A stretch of DNA of 64,000 nucleotides. Origin: Malachius bipustulatus (Eukaryota > Arthropoda > Insecta > Coleoptera > Melyridae). Positions 1 through 9,928 of this stretch are shown in pieces. The notes beneath the pieces are model-generated. The model worked only from the letters and a program-made list of their open reading frames with translations, had not been told where the DNA came from and ran no database searches. Position 1 is the stretch's first letter, and every line of letters starts with the position of its first letter. The stretch lies in NCBI GenBank assembly GCA_910589415.1, contig OU342630.1, positions 23,345,867 through 23,409,866 on the forward strand, in the 5' to 3' direction. The position numbers and the translations under genes were made by a program.

Positions 1-64
1 GTACTCAGCGAATTCAGCGCTGCGCGCTCGGCTCGTTCGGTTCGTTCGTACTAAAATGCTCTAG

Positions 65-178
65 ATTAATTTAAAATATTTGTCAACTGATGAAATGGTA
101 GCTGATATCTTGACCAATCCGTTACAAAATGTTAAGAATTCCAAGTTTGTAAAATGTTTGGGTTTAAGTTGTGCTTGA
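65..178 (+). pseudogene. Ty1/copia polyprotein C-terminus (fragment)
   Basis: A short open frame reads through LSTDEMVADILT and ends in TGA at 176-178. That motif is the conserved C-terminal tail that follows the RNase H domain of copia polyproteins (family form LSTxxMVADILTKPL). The frame is closed by a TAG at 62-64 and the rest of the element lies outside the window or is lost, so only about 37 residues are seen. The adjoining purine-rich tract and LTR-like sequence at 234 support the assignment. No function is expected from this piece. Confidence 0.75.
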
Positions 179-233
179 TGTTTTTTATTTTATTTTATAA
201 ATTGAACCTTTGTGAACTTTTGTTGAGTGGGAG

Positions 234-432
234 TGTTGAAAATATGTACCAAAAGTTAATTGAGTATATTTGCCATCAGGTGGCGACATCCATGTGGGTG
301 TTTTGTACTACTGTTCTAGTTTTCTGTAAGTGAACATTCTTTGTATAGAGCTCAGTTAATGTACCACTAAGACTCGTAATAAATGGTTACTCCCGACAAC
401 ACAGAGTTTTTTCATCTAACGATTACCTTACA
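234..432 (+). repeat. Putative copia 3' LTR
   Basis: Directly after a purine-rich tract (GAGTGGGAG, a typical polypurine tract) the sequence starts TGTTGAAAATATG, the usual opening of insect copia LTRs. An AATAAA polyadenylation signal lies at 378-383. The 3' boundary is set at the CA of CCTTACA but is uncertain, because the partner LTR is outside the window. Confidence 0.5.
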
Positions 433-823
433 GAATTATTTCTTAATAACATGATGTACCTCTTTCACAAATACAGGTAGAAGAACAAGAAGAAAAATAA
501 GACGACAACATGTTAACATGTTATGCGATTTAGATTAATTTGAACAGTACCATTTTTAGTTAACCCAAAATTATATTGGATATATTTTTATATTTTTAAA
601 TAACACTTAGTAACAATAGATCGTAGACTATGCATACCGGGGACAGCACATTAAAAAAAAATGCGCTGAGTACACTAGCTCAGTAATCAGTAATATATTT
701 CAGTGTTTCAACTTTATAAGAGTCTTACACAACGTCAATGTAATCTAAAAATAGTCTAAAATTTAAAAAAATACCTAAAGATTTCACCGAGCATATTACC
801 CGGTCATTAACTAGAAGTACACA
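433..823. other. Non-coding; probably the 3' UTR of J0 in its right half
   Basis: No coding potential seen on either strand. Because the - strand jockey-like element J0 ends its ORF at 824, the stretch from about 600 to 823 is most simply its 3' untranslated region. The poly-A-like run at 653-660 is too short to fix an end. Confidence 0.35.
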
Positions 824-2615
824 TTAAAAGATTATAGTTCCTTCGTTCAAAAAATCATCTATGTAATAATACGCCCTATCAATAAGAAACAATTTAAGTC
901 GTTTGCAGAAGACGTTGATAGAAAGAACTTTACATTCGTCATCTATCGTATTATAAAATTTTACATCAAAATACTTAGTGCCAGTGTGTGATTTACATAG
1001 TCGGTGATTATCCAGCAACAGTTTATGCTTGAATTGCGTATGATGATAATGGCTGTCATTGGTATTATAATGATGCAGATGTTTCCTGATGTAACATAAA
1101 AGTCAAGTAGATATACAAGGACGGAAGTGTGATAATCCTTAGAGCAATAAAAGTCGCTCTACAGTCGTCTCTGTAACCACAGCCGGCGACAACCCTGACT
1201 GCCAGTCTTTACGGACTGAAAATTCGATGTCTGATGGGGCTGTGACCCCAAATAATTAGTGCATAGCTCACGTGAGTCTGGAATAATGCATGATATGCAG
1301 TAAGAAGAACAGGTTGAGAGACCACACCAGAAATATTACGCAGCGCAAATATTGCGAAACATAGTCTACCACTAAGATATACCGAGTGGGACTTGAAATT
1401 TAAATCGGTATCTATAATATGTAGCCCCAGGAACTTGACAGAGGGGCTGCGCCCCGCAAGATCCAAGGTAGCCTTATTTCTCAACGTGAACAGCAAACGA
1501 GATGACTTATCTAGATTAAGCTGTAACCTGTTGGAGACAAACCAACTGCTGACACGTAACAGCGACACTTCCCCAGAACAGGCAACATCCTCAAGCCTCT
1601 CACCAGATGTAATGATGGTCGTATCATCCGCAAATTGGATCAATCTCGACATGCCAGAAACATAAGGAAGGTTGTTAACGTAAATTAAAAATAAAAGGGG
1701 TCCCAAGACAGAGCCTTGAGGAACTCCCATTGTTACTGGCAAAAAGTCCGAAAAAACACCCCCAATTCTCACTGACTGGAGTCTATCAGTCAGAAATTAT
1801 GCAATCAATTTCACGCTAGAATAAAGGTGCAAGTCATAAAAGTACAACTTGCGAATCAAGATCTCATAAGAGAGGTAATCGAAAGCCTTACTCAAATCCA
1901 AAAACTGAACTAACGTGTAATCACCTCGTTCAAATTCCTCTAGGATACTCTCAGCCGGTAGAAAACCCGGTTCGGAAGCCGAATTGGCTCTCAGAAAAAT
2001 AATTACCCTGTGTGAAAAAGGAAATCACTTGTTGTTTTATATTCTTTTCCAACACCTTATAAAACACCGGAAGGATGGAAATCGGCCTATAATTTTACGG
2101 ATCTTCAGTCGATCCTTTCTTGTGCACAGGCACCACTGCTGCTCGTTTAAGAGCTGCAGAAAAAATGCCCTTACTGAGACACAAATTAATGCGTTTAGTC
2201 AGTGGTGTTATAATCAGATCTTTGACATCTCTGGCCATACTAACGCTCAAGCCATAGACGTCAACGGAATTTCCAGGTTTCAGACCACCGATCACATCCC
2301 TCACCAACACCTTAGACACCTGACTGAAACAGAACGGTCTGCAGGAAGTCTCGCGAGGGCTGGTACACGTGGTATTGTACATAAAAAGAACAGGGTCACC
2401 TTCCGATGAGGGAAGATTATTCACAATTTCACCAGCAACATCAGCAAAGAATTGGTTAAAGCGATTCAGTGAGATGTTACATTCCGCAGAACCACGATTA
2501 GACTTGTGTGCTCGCTTTGTATTAATGATCTGCCAAGCAGCCTTTGCAGGGTTTTTTGAGTTTTTTATAAACATATCTGTAGCATGCAACTTTGCATTTT
2601 TAATCGCCTTTCTAC
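824..2615 (-). pseudogene. J0: jockey-like non-LTR retrotransposon, RT and C-terminal part (broken)
   Basis: On the - strand this reads an ORF2 reverse transcriptase in order: the linker and fingers (2652 down to 2095), the NYRPIS block, the LSKAFD block (RT motif A), GVPQGSVLGPLLF (motif B), FADDTT (catalytic FADD, near 1640), and a C-terminal tail ending at 824. The frame is interrupted by a TAA just before NYRPIS, by at least one frameshift near 1940, and by frameshifts near 1200 and 1020, so no intact protein can be made. The upstream part resumes at 6818 because gypsy A is inserted between 2620 and 6813. The 5' portion (endonuclease, ORF1) is absent, as usual for a 5'-truncated non-LTR copy. 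Confidence 0.85.
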
Positions 2616-2619
2616 ATAT

Positions 2620-3104
2620 TGTTACGGGTTTCTCAATAAATAAATCCACCACTAAAAGTCTTACAAATTACTTTATTCACTAATCCAAATTATAACCTCT
2701 AATTCTAATAAACACACACAGCTAATTACTACTTGTACTAACTATCACTACTGGCTCCTTTACTTCACACTTCACTACTGCTCTGTTCAGCTTCCACTAG
2801 TTACTGCTCTGTCTTCACTTCACTCTATGTCCAAACTAAACTGTCCCACGCAGCCGCGAGTCTGCTCTTTTATAGTTCCCTCGACGGGGCAGCGAAACAG
2901 TAGGTACATTCTAGTAGGTTCATTATCGACTCTCGTAGATCGCAGATCGCATCGGCCGTCAACACGTCATTCCAGACCTGCGTCGAACTGTCGCGAACGT
3001 GTCATTGACTAATCCAGTATAAAGAATGTAAACAAATAAGCAAATGGTGTACTAGAATGTTAAAGAAGTAATTACTAGAATTTCTCCAGAGCGGTGTCGT
3101 TATA
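2620..3104 (-). repeat. Gypsy A 3' LTR
   Basis: 485 bp, from TGTTACGGG to GTCGTTATA on the + strand; it matches 6325-6813 almost base for base. Differences seen include a 2-bp indel near 2654 and changes near 2940-2955 and 3037. A TATA-like box on the - strand lies at 2865-2874. The small + strand ORF inside it is an accidental open frame. Confidence 0.92.
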
Positions 3105-3115
3105 CTGCCCCCTTT
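3105..3115 (-). other. Gypsy A polypurine tract
   Basis: On the - strand AAAGGGGGCAG abuts the 3' LTR, the expected site for plus-strand DNA priming. Confidence 0.75.
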
Positions 3116-3144
3116 CTATTTTCGAGCGTCCCGCTCGAACGGAC

Positions 3145-4990
3145 TTATTCGCTGTCTCCACAGTAGGGTGCCAGACGATTCAGGTGGACTACCTTTATCT
3201 TGCACTTGGGGGCTCCACTCCGCTGTATCCTATACACCACGTCGTTTATCCTTTTAATAATTGTGTAAGGCCCTTCCCAGGATGGCATAAACTTAGGCGA
3301 CAAACCCTTCTTCCTAGCTGGATTATAAAACCACACTTTGTCTCCTTCTGTGAAGCCGCCGGAGTTTGCCTTCAAGTCGTACCTCGCCTTCATTCGGTCG
3401 CTGGCCAACTTGATCTTCCTCCTGACTAGGGAATGCACTTCTGCCATGGAGTTTCTTAATTCGTCGACATAATTTCTGATCTCCGATGGTGGACTGCTTG
3501 GTGAACCATACACCAAATCACAGGGTAGCCGAATCTCCTTGCCGAATACAACTTTGGCTGGTGTCTGCCCTGTAGTCTCATGGATGGCTGCCCTATATGT
3601 TATGACATCAGCAACAAAGGCAGGTACTGGTCCCAGTCTCTCTGATTGTTGCTCACCACCTTCGACAGATGTTCCTCCATTGTTCGATTAAACCGTTCTA
3701 CCATACCGTCAGATTGTGGATGGAGAGGTGTAGTCCTTGTCTTGTTTATCCCGAGCAGTTTACACATTTCTGCGAAAACTTGGGATTCAAAGTTTCGTCC
3801 TTGATCGGAATGCAACTCTAAAGGTACGCCAAATCTGCTAATTAAATTATCCACCAAGACTCTCGCAACTGTAGCAGCTTCTTGGTTCGGTATGGCGTAT
3901 GCTTCAGGCCACTTGCTGAAATAATCCATGGCAACCAGGATAAAGCGATTGCCGCTGTCGCTGATTGGAAAAGGACCTGCTACGTCTATGGCTATCCTCT
4001 CAAATGGGGCTCCGACGTTGTACTGCTTCATAGCACCTGTCAGTCTTCTGCTTGGGCCCTTGCTTGCAGCACATTTCTCGCACTTACGGCACCAGGCTTC
4101 GACATCGTCCTTGCAGTTTACCCAGTAGAACCTCTCTCGAACTTTCGCTAGTGTTTTGTTCACTCCAAAGTGAGCTCCTGATGTACCTCCATGGATTACT
4201 TCGAGAATCTTCGGAACTTTACTCCTTGGAACCACCAACTGCATGACGATCTTCTTTCCGTCGGCACTCTCCCAGGCTCTCTTCAGCAGACCATTTTCGA
4301 TTTGCAGCGACTCCCATTGTGACCATAGAGCTTTATATTCTGGGCTACGTGGAGAAACCTCTGCCCACGTTGGTCTCGATCCATTCTCTTCTTTACGTTT
4401 TAAAATGTCTCCGATGTCTTCGTCTTTTTCTTGCTCTTTCCTGCATGCTTCTATCGTCCATCCTGTATCTTCATTGATCACAATCCTTTTAACGCATTCT
4501 TCCTTCCGGCTGTCCTCAATCGGTTTAATACGAGGCGCCAACATCAGCTTGGGCCTCTGACGATGCTCCGATGACTTGCTCTCCTGCTCATCATTTGCCG
4601 GTGGCGGGTTTCTAATGAAACTGCCCTGATTGTCACTCCGGTGCTCGAATCGCCTGAACGGGCGTCTTTCTTCGTTCCAGTTCCGTTCATGGTTGCGACC
4701 ATGACCATTATCATCACCAAACCGCCAGCAGCCACCGCTGCTGAAGTCTCGCTCACTCCTCGAGAAACCTTTGCTCTCCACTCGGAAGCTGGGCCTTTCG
4801 CTCCCGTTTCTGTCTCGCCACGAACCAGATGTCTTGAAAACATCTTGTCGCCCTCTGATGTCTTGGCTGTCCACATGGCACTGCGGTGTTCTGGTGGAAC
4901 CGAACTTAGGGGCCTTGATGTCGTCAGCCAGTATTCGCCCCTCCACACTGGCTGAAATTAGTTTTCCTGCTGCGGACGAAGATCTTCCCG
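3145..4990 (-). pseudogene. Gypsy A pol remnant: protease start fused to integrase
   Basis: The - strand frame enters at about 4990, overlapping the end of gag in the -1 frame, and reads the beginning of a protease-type segment (VEGRIL at 4946). It then continues without RT or RNase H into an acidic/basic linker. Next come the integrase zinc-binding region (His pair, then CRKCEKC near 4100), the catalytic core (RIAIDVAGPF, HSDQG, GMVERFN for the D, D and E residues) and, after a frameshift near 3600, the C-terminal GPY/F-like part (WEGPYTI). Normal gypsy pol would carry about 1.8 kb more between protease and integrase. The frameshift, with stop, near 3600 also separates the core from the C-terminal domain, so the integrase is probably not functional as it stands. 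Confidence 0.85.
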
Positions 4991-6274
4991 TTCCCGATAG
5001 ATACCTCTATCTCTGGTTCGGCTCCTTTCCCTGTCTGGTCTTTGTTCCAGGGATCCACTACTTCGATGAGTCTGCTCACCAGCCTTACAATTGCGTATGA
5101 AATGAAAACTGGAACCGCAACGGTAGCATTGTTTCCTGTTTTCGTCCCTCCTCGGAGTCCAACCTCTTTTCCCATTATTTAACTGCTCAGAGAGCTTATC
5201 CACCATCATTTTACTCAGCCTTTCCAATATGGTAGTCACGTCCTCTTCTTTTTCTTCATTGATTGTCACTGCTCGTACCTTGAAGAAGTTCCTACCATTG
5301 GACGCCTTGATTGCTGCGTCTATCTCGAGCGCTCTAACTAACGCTTCGCTGGACTTTGTCAAATGTGACATGCGCAGGATCTTCTGTATTTCAGTGTCTC
5401 GTATCCCATTGACAAAGGTTTGCGAGGCTAGTTGTTCCTTGAAATTCTGCGGCGAGTCTGGGTAGGCTTGATGGACAATCCTGTTGACATCTGCTTCGAA
5501 CTCCTGTAGCGACTCGTTCGGCTTCTGCACTCTGCTCATTAGCTGATTTTGGAAAACCTGCTCCATATGGCGATTGCCGAATCGAAGTTCTAATGCTGCA
5601 CTCAATTGGTCGTAATTCGAGTGCAGTTCTACCGGCAGTGTTTGCAGCGTGTCCACAGCTTGCCCTCGAAGAGCAAGAACCACTGCCGTTGCCTTCTCTG
5701 CGTCGTTCCACCCGTTGGCCATGCATGCAGCCTGAAACTGCATCTTGTACGCAGTCCAGGCAGTTGTTCCGTCGTACGCTGGTGGTTTCACTTTCGCACC
5801 AAAACTGCTAGACGGTGCGGCACCCGGAGAATGCTTCACCTCAGAACTTTCCAGAGTTCTGAGTTTTGTCTCGAAGTCGTTCTTCATTTCTTCTACCAGC
5901 AGTTTTGTTTTATGCTCCACCAGTTTTACTTCGTCGCGAAAACCACTGACTTCGTTGCGAACACCGTTGACTTCATCACGAACACCATCAACGTCTTGTT
6001 TTACTTTGTTTAGTCCACACACATAATCGTCTCTTTGCTGAAGAATAACTTTTAGTAGCTGCTCTTCACTATCCTTCTGCTGTTGCAGCAGCTTCTCTTC
6101 ACTTTCTTTTTGTTGCTGCATCAATAATCTTTGCTGCTCTTGGCCGTCTTCCAGCTTCTTAACGATATTCTTCTGCTCTTCTTGGCCATTTTTGAGCAGT
6201 AACATCATATCCGCCAACATTTTCTCAGACATTTTGTCGCTTCCAGTTTCCTTTCCACTTCTTAATCTACCCAT
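4958..6274 (-). CDS. Gypsy A gag (capsid/nucleocapsid)
   Basis: An intact 438-residue ORF with an ATG at 6274. Residues about 25-125 form a long Gln/Glu/Lys-rich coiled coil with repeated (D/N)GVRDEV-like units. Residues about 165-330 match the retrotransposon gag capsid fold (AYDGTTAWTAYKMQFQ, then LELRFGNRHMEQVF). Near the C-terminus a CCHC zinc knuckle reads CYRCGSSFHFIRNC, followed by an Arg/Glu/Ser-rich tail. The stop at 4958-4960 lies inside the -1-frame start of pol, so pol was probably made by -1 frameshifting near the sequence GGAAAACTAA. The protein assembles the intracellular particle that packages element RNA. Confidence 0.88.
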   Translation of the reverse strand: MGRLRSGKETGSDKMSEKMLADMMLLLKNGQEEQKNIVKKLEDGQEQQRLLMQQQKESEEKLLQQQKDSEEQLLKVILQQRDDYVCGLNKVKQDVDGVRDEVNGVRNEVSGFRDEVKLVEHKTKLLVEEMKNDFETKLRTLESSEVKHSPGAAPSSSFGAKVKPPAYDGTTAWTAYKMQFQAACMANGWNDAEKATAVVLALRGQAVDTLQTLPVELHSNYDQLSAALELRFGNRHMEQVFQNQLMSRVQKPNESLQEFEADVNRIVHQAYPDSPQNFKEQLASQTFVNGIRDTEIQKILRMSHLTKSSEALVRALEIDAAIKASNGRNFFKVRAVTINEEKEEDVTTILERLSKMMVDKLSEQLNNGKRGWTPRRDENRKQCYRCGSSFHFIRNCKAGEQTHRSSGSLEQRPDRERSRTRDRGIYREREDLRPQQEN

Positions 6275-6306
6275 TAACTAATTAATCTTCTTGCTGGAAT
6301 CCGTAT

Positions 6307-6322
6307 CCCGCTTCTGACACCA
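6307..6322 (-). other. Gypsy A primer-binding site
   Basis: On the - strand TGGTGTCAGAAGCGGG starts two bases inside the 5' LTR. It looks complementary to a tRNA 3' end with CCA. The TGTCAGAAG core suggests tRNA-Leu, but I could not check a tRNA set. Confidence 0.6.
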
Positions 6323-6324
6323 GT

Positions 6325-6813
6325 TGTTACGGGTTTCTCAATAAATAAATCCACCACTTAAAAAGTCTTACAAATTACTTTATTCACTAATCCAAATTAT
6401 AACCTCTAATTCTAATAAACACACACAGCTAATTACTACTTGTACTAACTATCACTACTGGCTCCTTTACTTCACACTTCACTACTGCTCTGTTCAGCTT
6501 CCACTAGTTACTGCTCTGTCTTCACTTCACTCTATGTCCAAACTAAACTGTCCCACGCAGCCGCGAGTCTGCTCTTTTATAGTTCCCTCGACGGGGCAGC
6601 GAAACAGTAGGTACATTCTAGTAGGTTCATTATCGACTCTCGTAGATCACAGAAATCGCATCGGCCGTCAACACGTCATTCCAGACCTGCGTCGAACTGT
6701 CGCGAACGTGTCATTGACTAATCCAGTATAAAGAATGTAAACAAACAAGCAAATGGTGTACTAGAATGTTAAAGAAGTAATTACTAGAATTTCTCCAGAG
6801 CGGTGTCGTTATA
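6325..6813 (-). repeat. Gypsy A 5' LTR
   Basis: 489 bp, the partner of 2620-3104. The - strand TATA-like box (TATAAAAGAG) at 6572-6581 marks the likely U3/R promoter. The right edge meets the target duplication ATAT at 6814-6817. Confidence 0.92.
6572..6581 (-). promoter_or_regulatory. TATA box of the gypsy A 5' LTR
   Basis: TATAAAAGAG on the - strand, about 235 bp into the LTR and upstream of gag, in the position expected of the element's own RNA polymerase II promoter. The same box occurs in the 3' LTR at 2865-2874. Confidence 0.5.
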
Positions 6814-6817
6814 ATAT

Positions 6818-7050
6818 AGTAGCTTCTTAATTTATTACGTAATTCATGCCATTTACGGGATCCTGTCTGTCTAAATAAGTCATCATACATGATAACAGCT
6901 TTTCTTAGCTGTTTAAGAGAAGTATTAAACCACTTTACATAAGGAGCATTCCCTGTTTTTATCTTAAAATGAAAAAACACGTCGCATGCGGATGACAAAG
7001 TAGAAATCAGGCAATCAAAACCATACTCTACGTCGAATCTACCCACTCGA
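6818..7050 (-). pseudogene. J0: upstream part of ORF2 (EN-RT linker)
   Basis: The - strand frame (about 75 residues, including RKWHELRNKLRSYY) continues directly into the J0 RT segment left of gypsy A (CRKAIKNAKLH). This shows the two pieces were contiguous before the gypsy insertion. It stops where J1 begins near 7050. No endonuclease piece of J0 was found beyond the right end of J1, so J0 is probably 5' truncated here. Confidence 0.75.
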
Positions 7051-7054
7051 CAGT

Positions 7055-8307
7055 ATGGCACCGGGCAGTACGGTCGTGGAAATTACCGCTCCTGCGAAAC
7101 CCTGCCGTAAATGCAAATCTATTGCACAAACAGGGCTAAAATGTATCAAATGTGGTGCGGTGTCGCACAGAAGTTGCGTGGATTTACTAAAAAATGTGAA
7201 AAAAATTGACGATAGGTCGATAGACTGTTGTAATATGGATAATAATGGTGTATAGTGAAACCAGAGATATAACGAAACGATTTTTGGTTTATTATGATGA
7301 TTTTATTGAGGATTTTACAGACTTGCTGTGAACCTAAGCAAATAAATGCAAGCCGAAAGGTAGAGTAGCAGATTAGTTCCGCTCTTGGGGGTCTGTTTTA
7401 TGGCTACTGCCCTATTGTTAAAGTCATAAAATGTGGTTGTTCGATAAGTATTCCGTTTCGTTATATCTCTTGGTCCACTATATCTAGCAAAAAAACTGAC
7501 GCCGAGAGCATAAGTGCTAATGGAAGTGAGGAAAACGAATTGAAATTGGAGGTTTATTACTTGAAGGAACTATTGAAACAAAAAGATGTCATTATTGTGA
7601 GTCAGAACATAACAATTTCCTCTCTTAGACAGCAAGTTGATTTATTGAACAGTGTTCTTAATCAATCGACACCAGCATGCCCCGATAAGAGACAGGACTG
7701 TTTATCAATGATCAGTGACCTTGACAGTGAAAATGTAAACTTTAACCGTAAAACAGCTGTCCGGCATGATAAGCGACAGCAAGGAAATATCACGAAGAAA
7801 ATTAACAAAATAGGCGAAATAAATAAACCTGTGGGTTCTGGGAAGAAACCTTCGGATAATGAAGCTACGGAAGGAACTAAAAATTCTGTCCCTGCTATTT
7901 TAGGCCCTAAAACAACACCGGCTTCCGATAAGCTTGAAAGCTGGAGATCAGTTATTAATAAGAGGAATAGCGGTGGTAAGAAGGTTAATATATCGAATAA
8001 AATTGTCATTACGGGAGAAAATAAAAATACAGTAATTAAGGCTGTTCCGAAAAAGATGTCGGTATTCATCTCAAGACTCAATCCTGATACAACGGTAGAG
8101 GATGTAGTTCAGTCGCTGCAGAAGAGATTGCCTGAGATAGAATGTGAGAAACTAATATCTAGATATCCTGACAGCTATTGTTGCTTTAAAATTACTATTA
8201 ACGCAACCAACTACGAAGAAGCATTGAGTCCGGGAAACTGGCCAGAGGGTACCTTGATAACGAAGTTTTTTCGACCCAGCAACCCGAAGAGTAAATCAGA
8301 GGCTTGA
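7055..8307 (+). pseudogene. J1 ORF1 (nucleic-acid-binding protein), disrupted by a MITE
   Basis: ORF1 starts at ATG 7055 with a PHD-like Cys/His zinc finger (CRKCKSIAQTGLKCIKCG). It has a central coiled coil (KELLKQKD onward), a Lys-rich basic middle, and an RRM-like C-terminal domain (FISRLNPDTTVEDVVQSLQ), the usual layout for insect jockey-like ORF1. The frame stops at 7256 only because a 228-bp MITE (7253-7480) sits inside it. Leaving out the MITE and one TA copy gives exactly 341 codons, so apart from this insertion ORF1 is intact. The product would package element RNA. Confidence 0.85.
7253..7480. mobile_element. 228-bp Tc1/mariner-type MITE
   Basis: Terminal inverted repeats of about 27 bp (TAGTGAAACCAGAGATATAA and TAGTGGACCAAGAGATATAA when reversed) with three mismatches, flanked by TA at 7251-7252 and 7481-7482. 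No coding capacity. Its exact edges are confirmed by the host frame: removing it restores J1 ORF1. Confidence 0.9.
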
Positions 8308-8308
8308 A

Positions 8309-8745
8309 AATGGAGCGAAGAAATGCCAATATGCCAGCGCGGCTGAAGATCCAAATGGTGAAGTTTTTAATCTGCTACATACCAATACGCAGTGTATCCG
8401 AAATAAGATTGACCTGATTGAGTTATTATGTCAAGAAAAGAACATCGACTTCTTATGTGTTTGTGAACATTGGCTCTGTAGAGAAGAGATTGATGAAATG
8501 ACCATACAGGGCTACGTAAAAGTATGTGACTTTTCGCGTGACTCAGCCACACAGGGCGGCACAGCAATTTACGTAAGAAATCAACTTCGCCCTGACTGCA
8601 GGATAGTGAATAAATATTGCGCGCGTTCAACTGATTTCACGATCGAGTGTTCAGCTATTGTTTTCAGGAATAGTGTCTGTATCTTGTGCTTGTATCGTTC
8701 ACAAAAGGGAGATTGTAATGAATTCATTGCGGGTCTCTCCGACAT
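8309..8745 (+). pseudogene. J1 ORF2 endonuclease, N-terminal part
   Basis: Overlapping the end of ORF1 in the +1 frame, this reads an apurinic-type endonuclease start: NTQCIRNKIDLIELL, FLCVCEHWL (the catalytic Glu of the EHWL/ETW motif) and GGTAIYVRN. The first in-frame ATG is only at 8498, inside the domain, so ORF2 seems to lack its own start codon and may depend on translation from ORF1. The frame is cut at about 8745 by J2 and resumes at about 19285. Confidence 0.8.
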
Positions 8746-8769
8746 TATTTATTTATTTATTTATTTATT
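8744..8769. repeat. (ATTT)n simple repeat, J2 3' tail
   Basis: Six or more ATTT units. On the - strand this is a TAAA repeat following GGTATAAGAA, the 3' tail of J2 where it meets J1. Confidence 0.75.
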
Positions 8770-8865
8770 CTTATACCAACGGGGTGAGCCCCATACAAAA
8801 TAAAACATATATATCAAAAAAACAAATGCACAGCAAGGTATATAAACAAAAAGCTGCAAAGGTAA

Positions 8866-9341
8866 TCATGCATATTCAAGGACTAATTTGGACTTAGCTT
8901 TCATGCGACTGAAAGAAGAGTTATAAAAATCGAACCAACGGTAATTAAGATTACACAATTTCGATAATCTAGAAACAATTGTCTCTCTTTTGCCATAAGC
9001 TAATAAAGGAATATCAAAATAATGGTGATTTGTTCTAAGCGTTCTAGCTGGTACGTGAAAATTGAGACTATTAACAATGCTGGAGCAATCAACTGAATTG
9101 GTCAAAATTTTAAATGCGAAAAGCAGATCTGATCTGTTTCTCGCAGATTCCAAACTGGGGATAGAGAATATCTGATAAGTGGTAGTGAAATCATGATCTG
9201 TGTAATGAAGAGGATTTCCAGTTTTAAATGCCGCAAATCTCAAATACAGATGACTCAGAGATTCCAGTTTTCTGATCAATCCCAATTCTCGGGGCCTCCA
9301 AATTGTTGAGGCATACATCAACTTGGAATAGATGAATGAAA
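8866..9341 (-). pseudogene. J2 ORF2, C-terminal part of RT
   Basis: Continues the RT frame from the other side of the BEL element: TTFRVLY at 15972 joins FSFIYSKLMYASTIW at 9341 in frame across the AGTAC target site. It then runs about 155 residues to a stop at 8866. This is the post-thumb region of jockey-type RTs (YASTIWRP is the common YGxxxWG-type block). Positions 8770-8865 are the 3' UTR. Confidence 0.82.
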
Positions 9342-9346
9342 AGTAC

Positions 9347-9827
9347 TGTTCGATTACAAATTAAATCGAACTTCGATTTTTGCAATAATAATGATAAATA
9401 AAAAATAAAACTATACTAATCACCAACTTGCAAAATTGTGATTGCGACTTACCCTAGCTGGATCAATGTGTTGCTTAAGAGGGCCCTCTTTCGATCCTGG
9501 AGAATCCCAATCTTCCGGCAACTTCACCAAACACGACGATTGCGGTTACACAGCTAGTCAAATTCCCCAAAAATAGGAATAATTGCAAAAATGAACAATA
9601 ATTAACGGCGGTCTGCTCGCTCATCTGTTCGCGCTCGAAGACGGCAGTCGAATCTCGTCTTGCTCATTGGTGAAAAATGATAATCACTCCCGCGCTATTC
9701 AAACCTTATCGTAGCAGAACCGTTGAATCAAAGAAAACATGACAAGTATAATAACCTATGTATAATAATTCAACCCTTGTACCCCAAAAAACAAATCATC
9801 AACAAAATAAAAGGTCAATACCGAACA
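9347..9827 (-). repeat. BEL 3' LTR
   Basis: 481 bp, TGTTCG...CGAACA, a near-perfect duplicate of 15486-15966. On the - strand it is preceded by a purine-rich tract (GGTGGGCGGAA, about 9828-9840), the probable PPT. Confidence 0.95.
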
Positions 9828-9840
9828 TTCCGCCCACCAA
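9828..9840 (-). other. BEL polypurine tract
   Basis: TTGGTGGGCGGAA on the - strand, immediately before the 3' LTR. Confidence 0.65.
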
Positions 9841-9928
9841 AATTTCCAAAATTTTCCCGTATTAAAGAAACAAAAAATAAAAAAAACAAACAAAAGCAAG
9901 CTGTAACAGGACAAGGATGACGATTAAT

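Larger units (their letters stand above)
2620..6813 (-). mobile_element. Gypsy A: Ty3/gypsy LTR retrotransposon with internal deletion
   Basis: Two near-identical LTRs (2620-3104 and 6325-6813) flank an internal region of only 3.2 kb. The element lies on the - strand and is bordered by a 4-bp ATAT target duplication (2616-2619 and 6814-6817). It is inserted in J0, whose ORF resumes on both sides. Internally it encodes gag (intact) and a pol piece that jumps from the very start of the protease region straight to the tether and integrase, so protease, RT and RNase H are missing. The PBS (6307-6322) and PPT (3105-3115) are both present. The LTRs differ only by small indels and a few substitutions, so insertion is recent. 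It can only have moved with enzymes supplied in trans, or lost them after insertion. Confidence 0.9.

Noticed and set aside
824..7050. J0 and J1 as one element
   Set aside because: They lie on opposite strands and their RT sequences differ (FADD versus YADD contexts), so they are separate copies.
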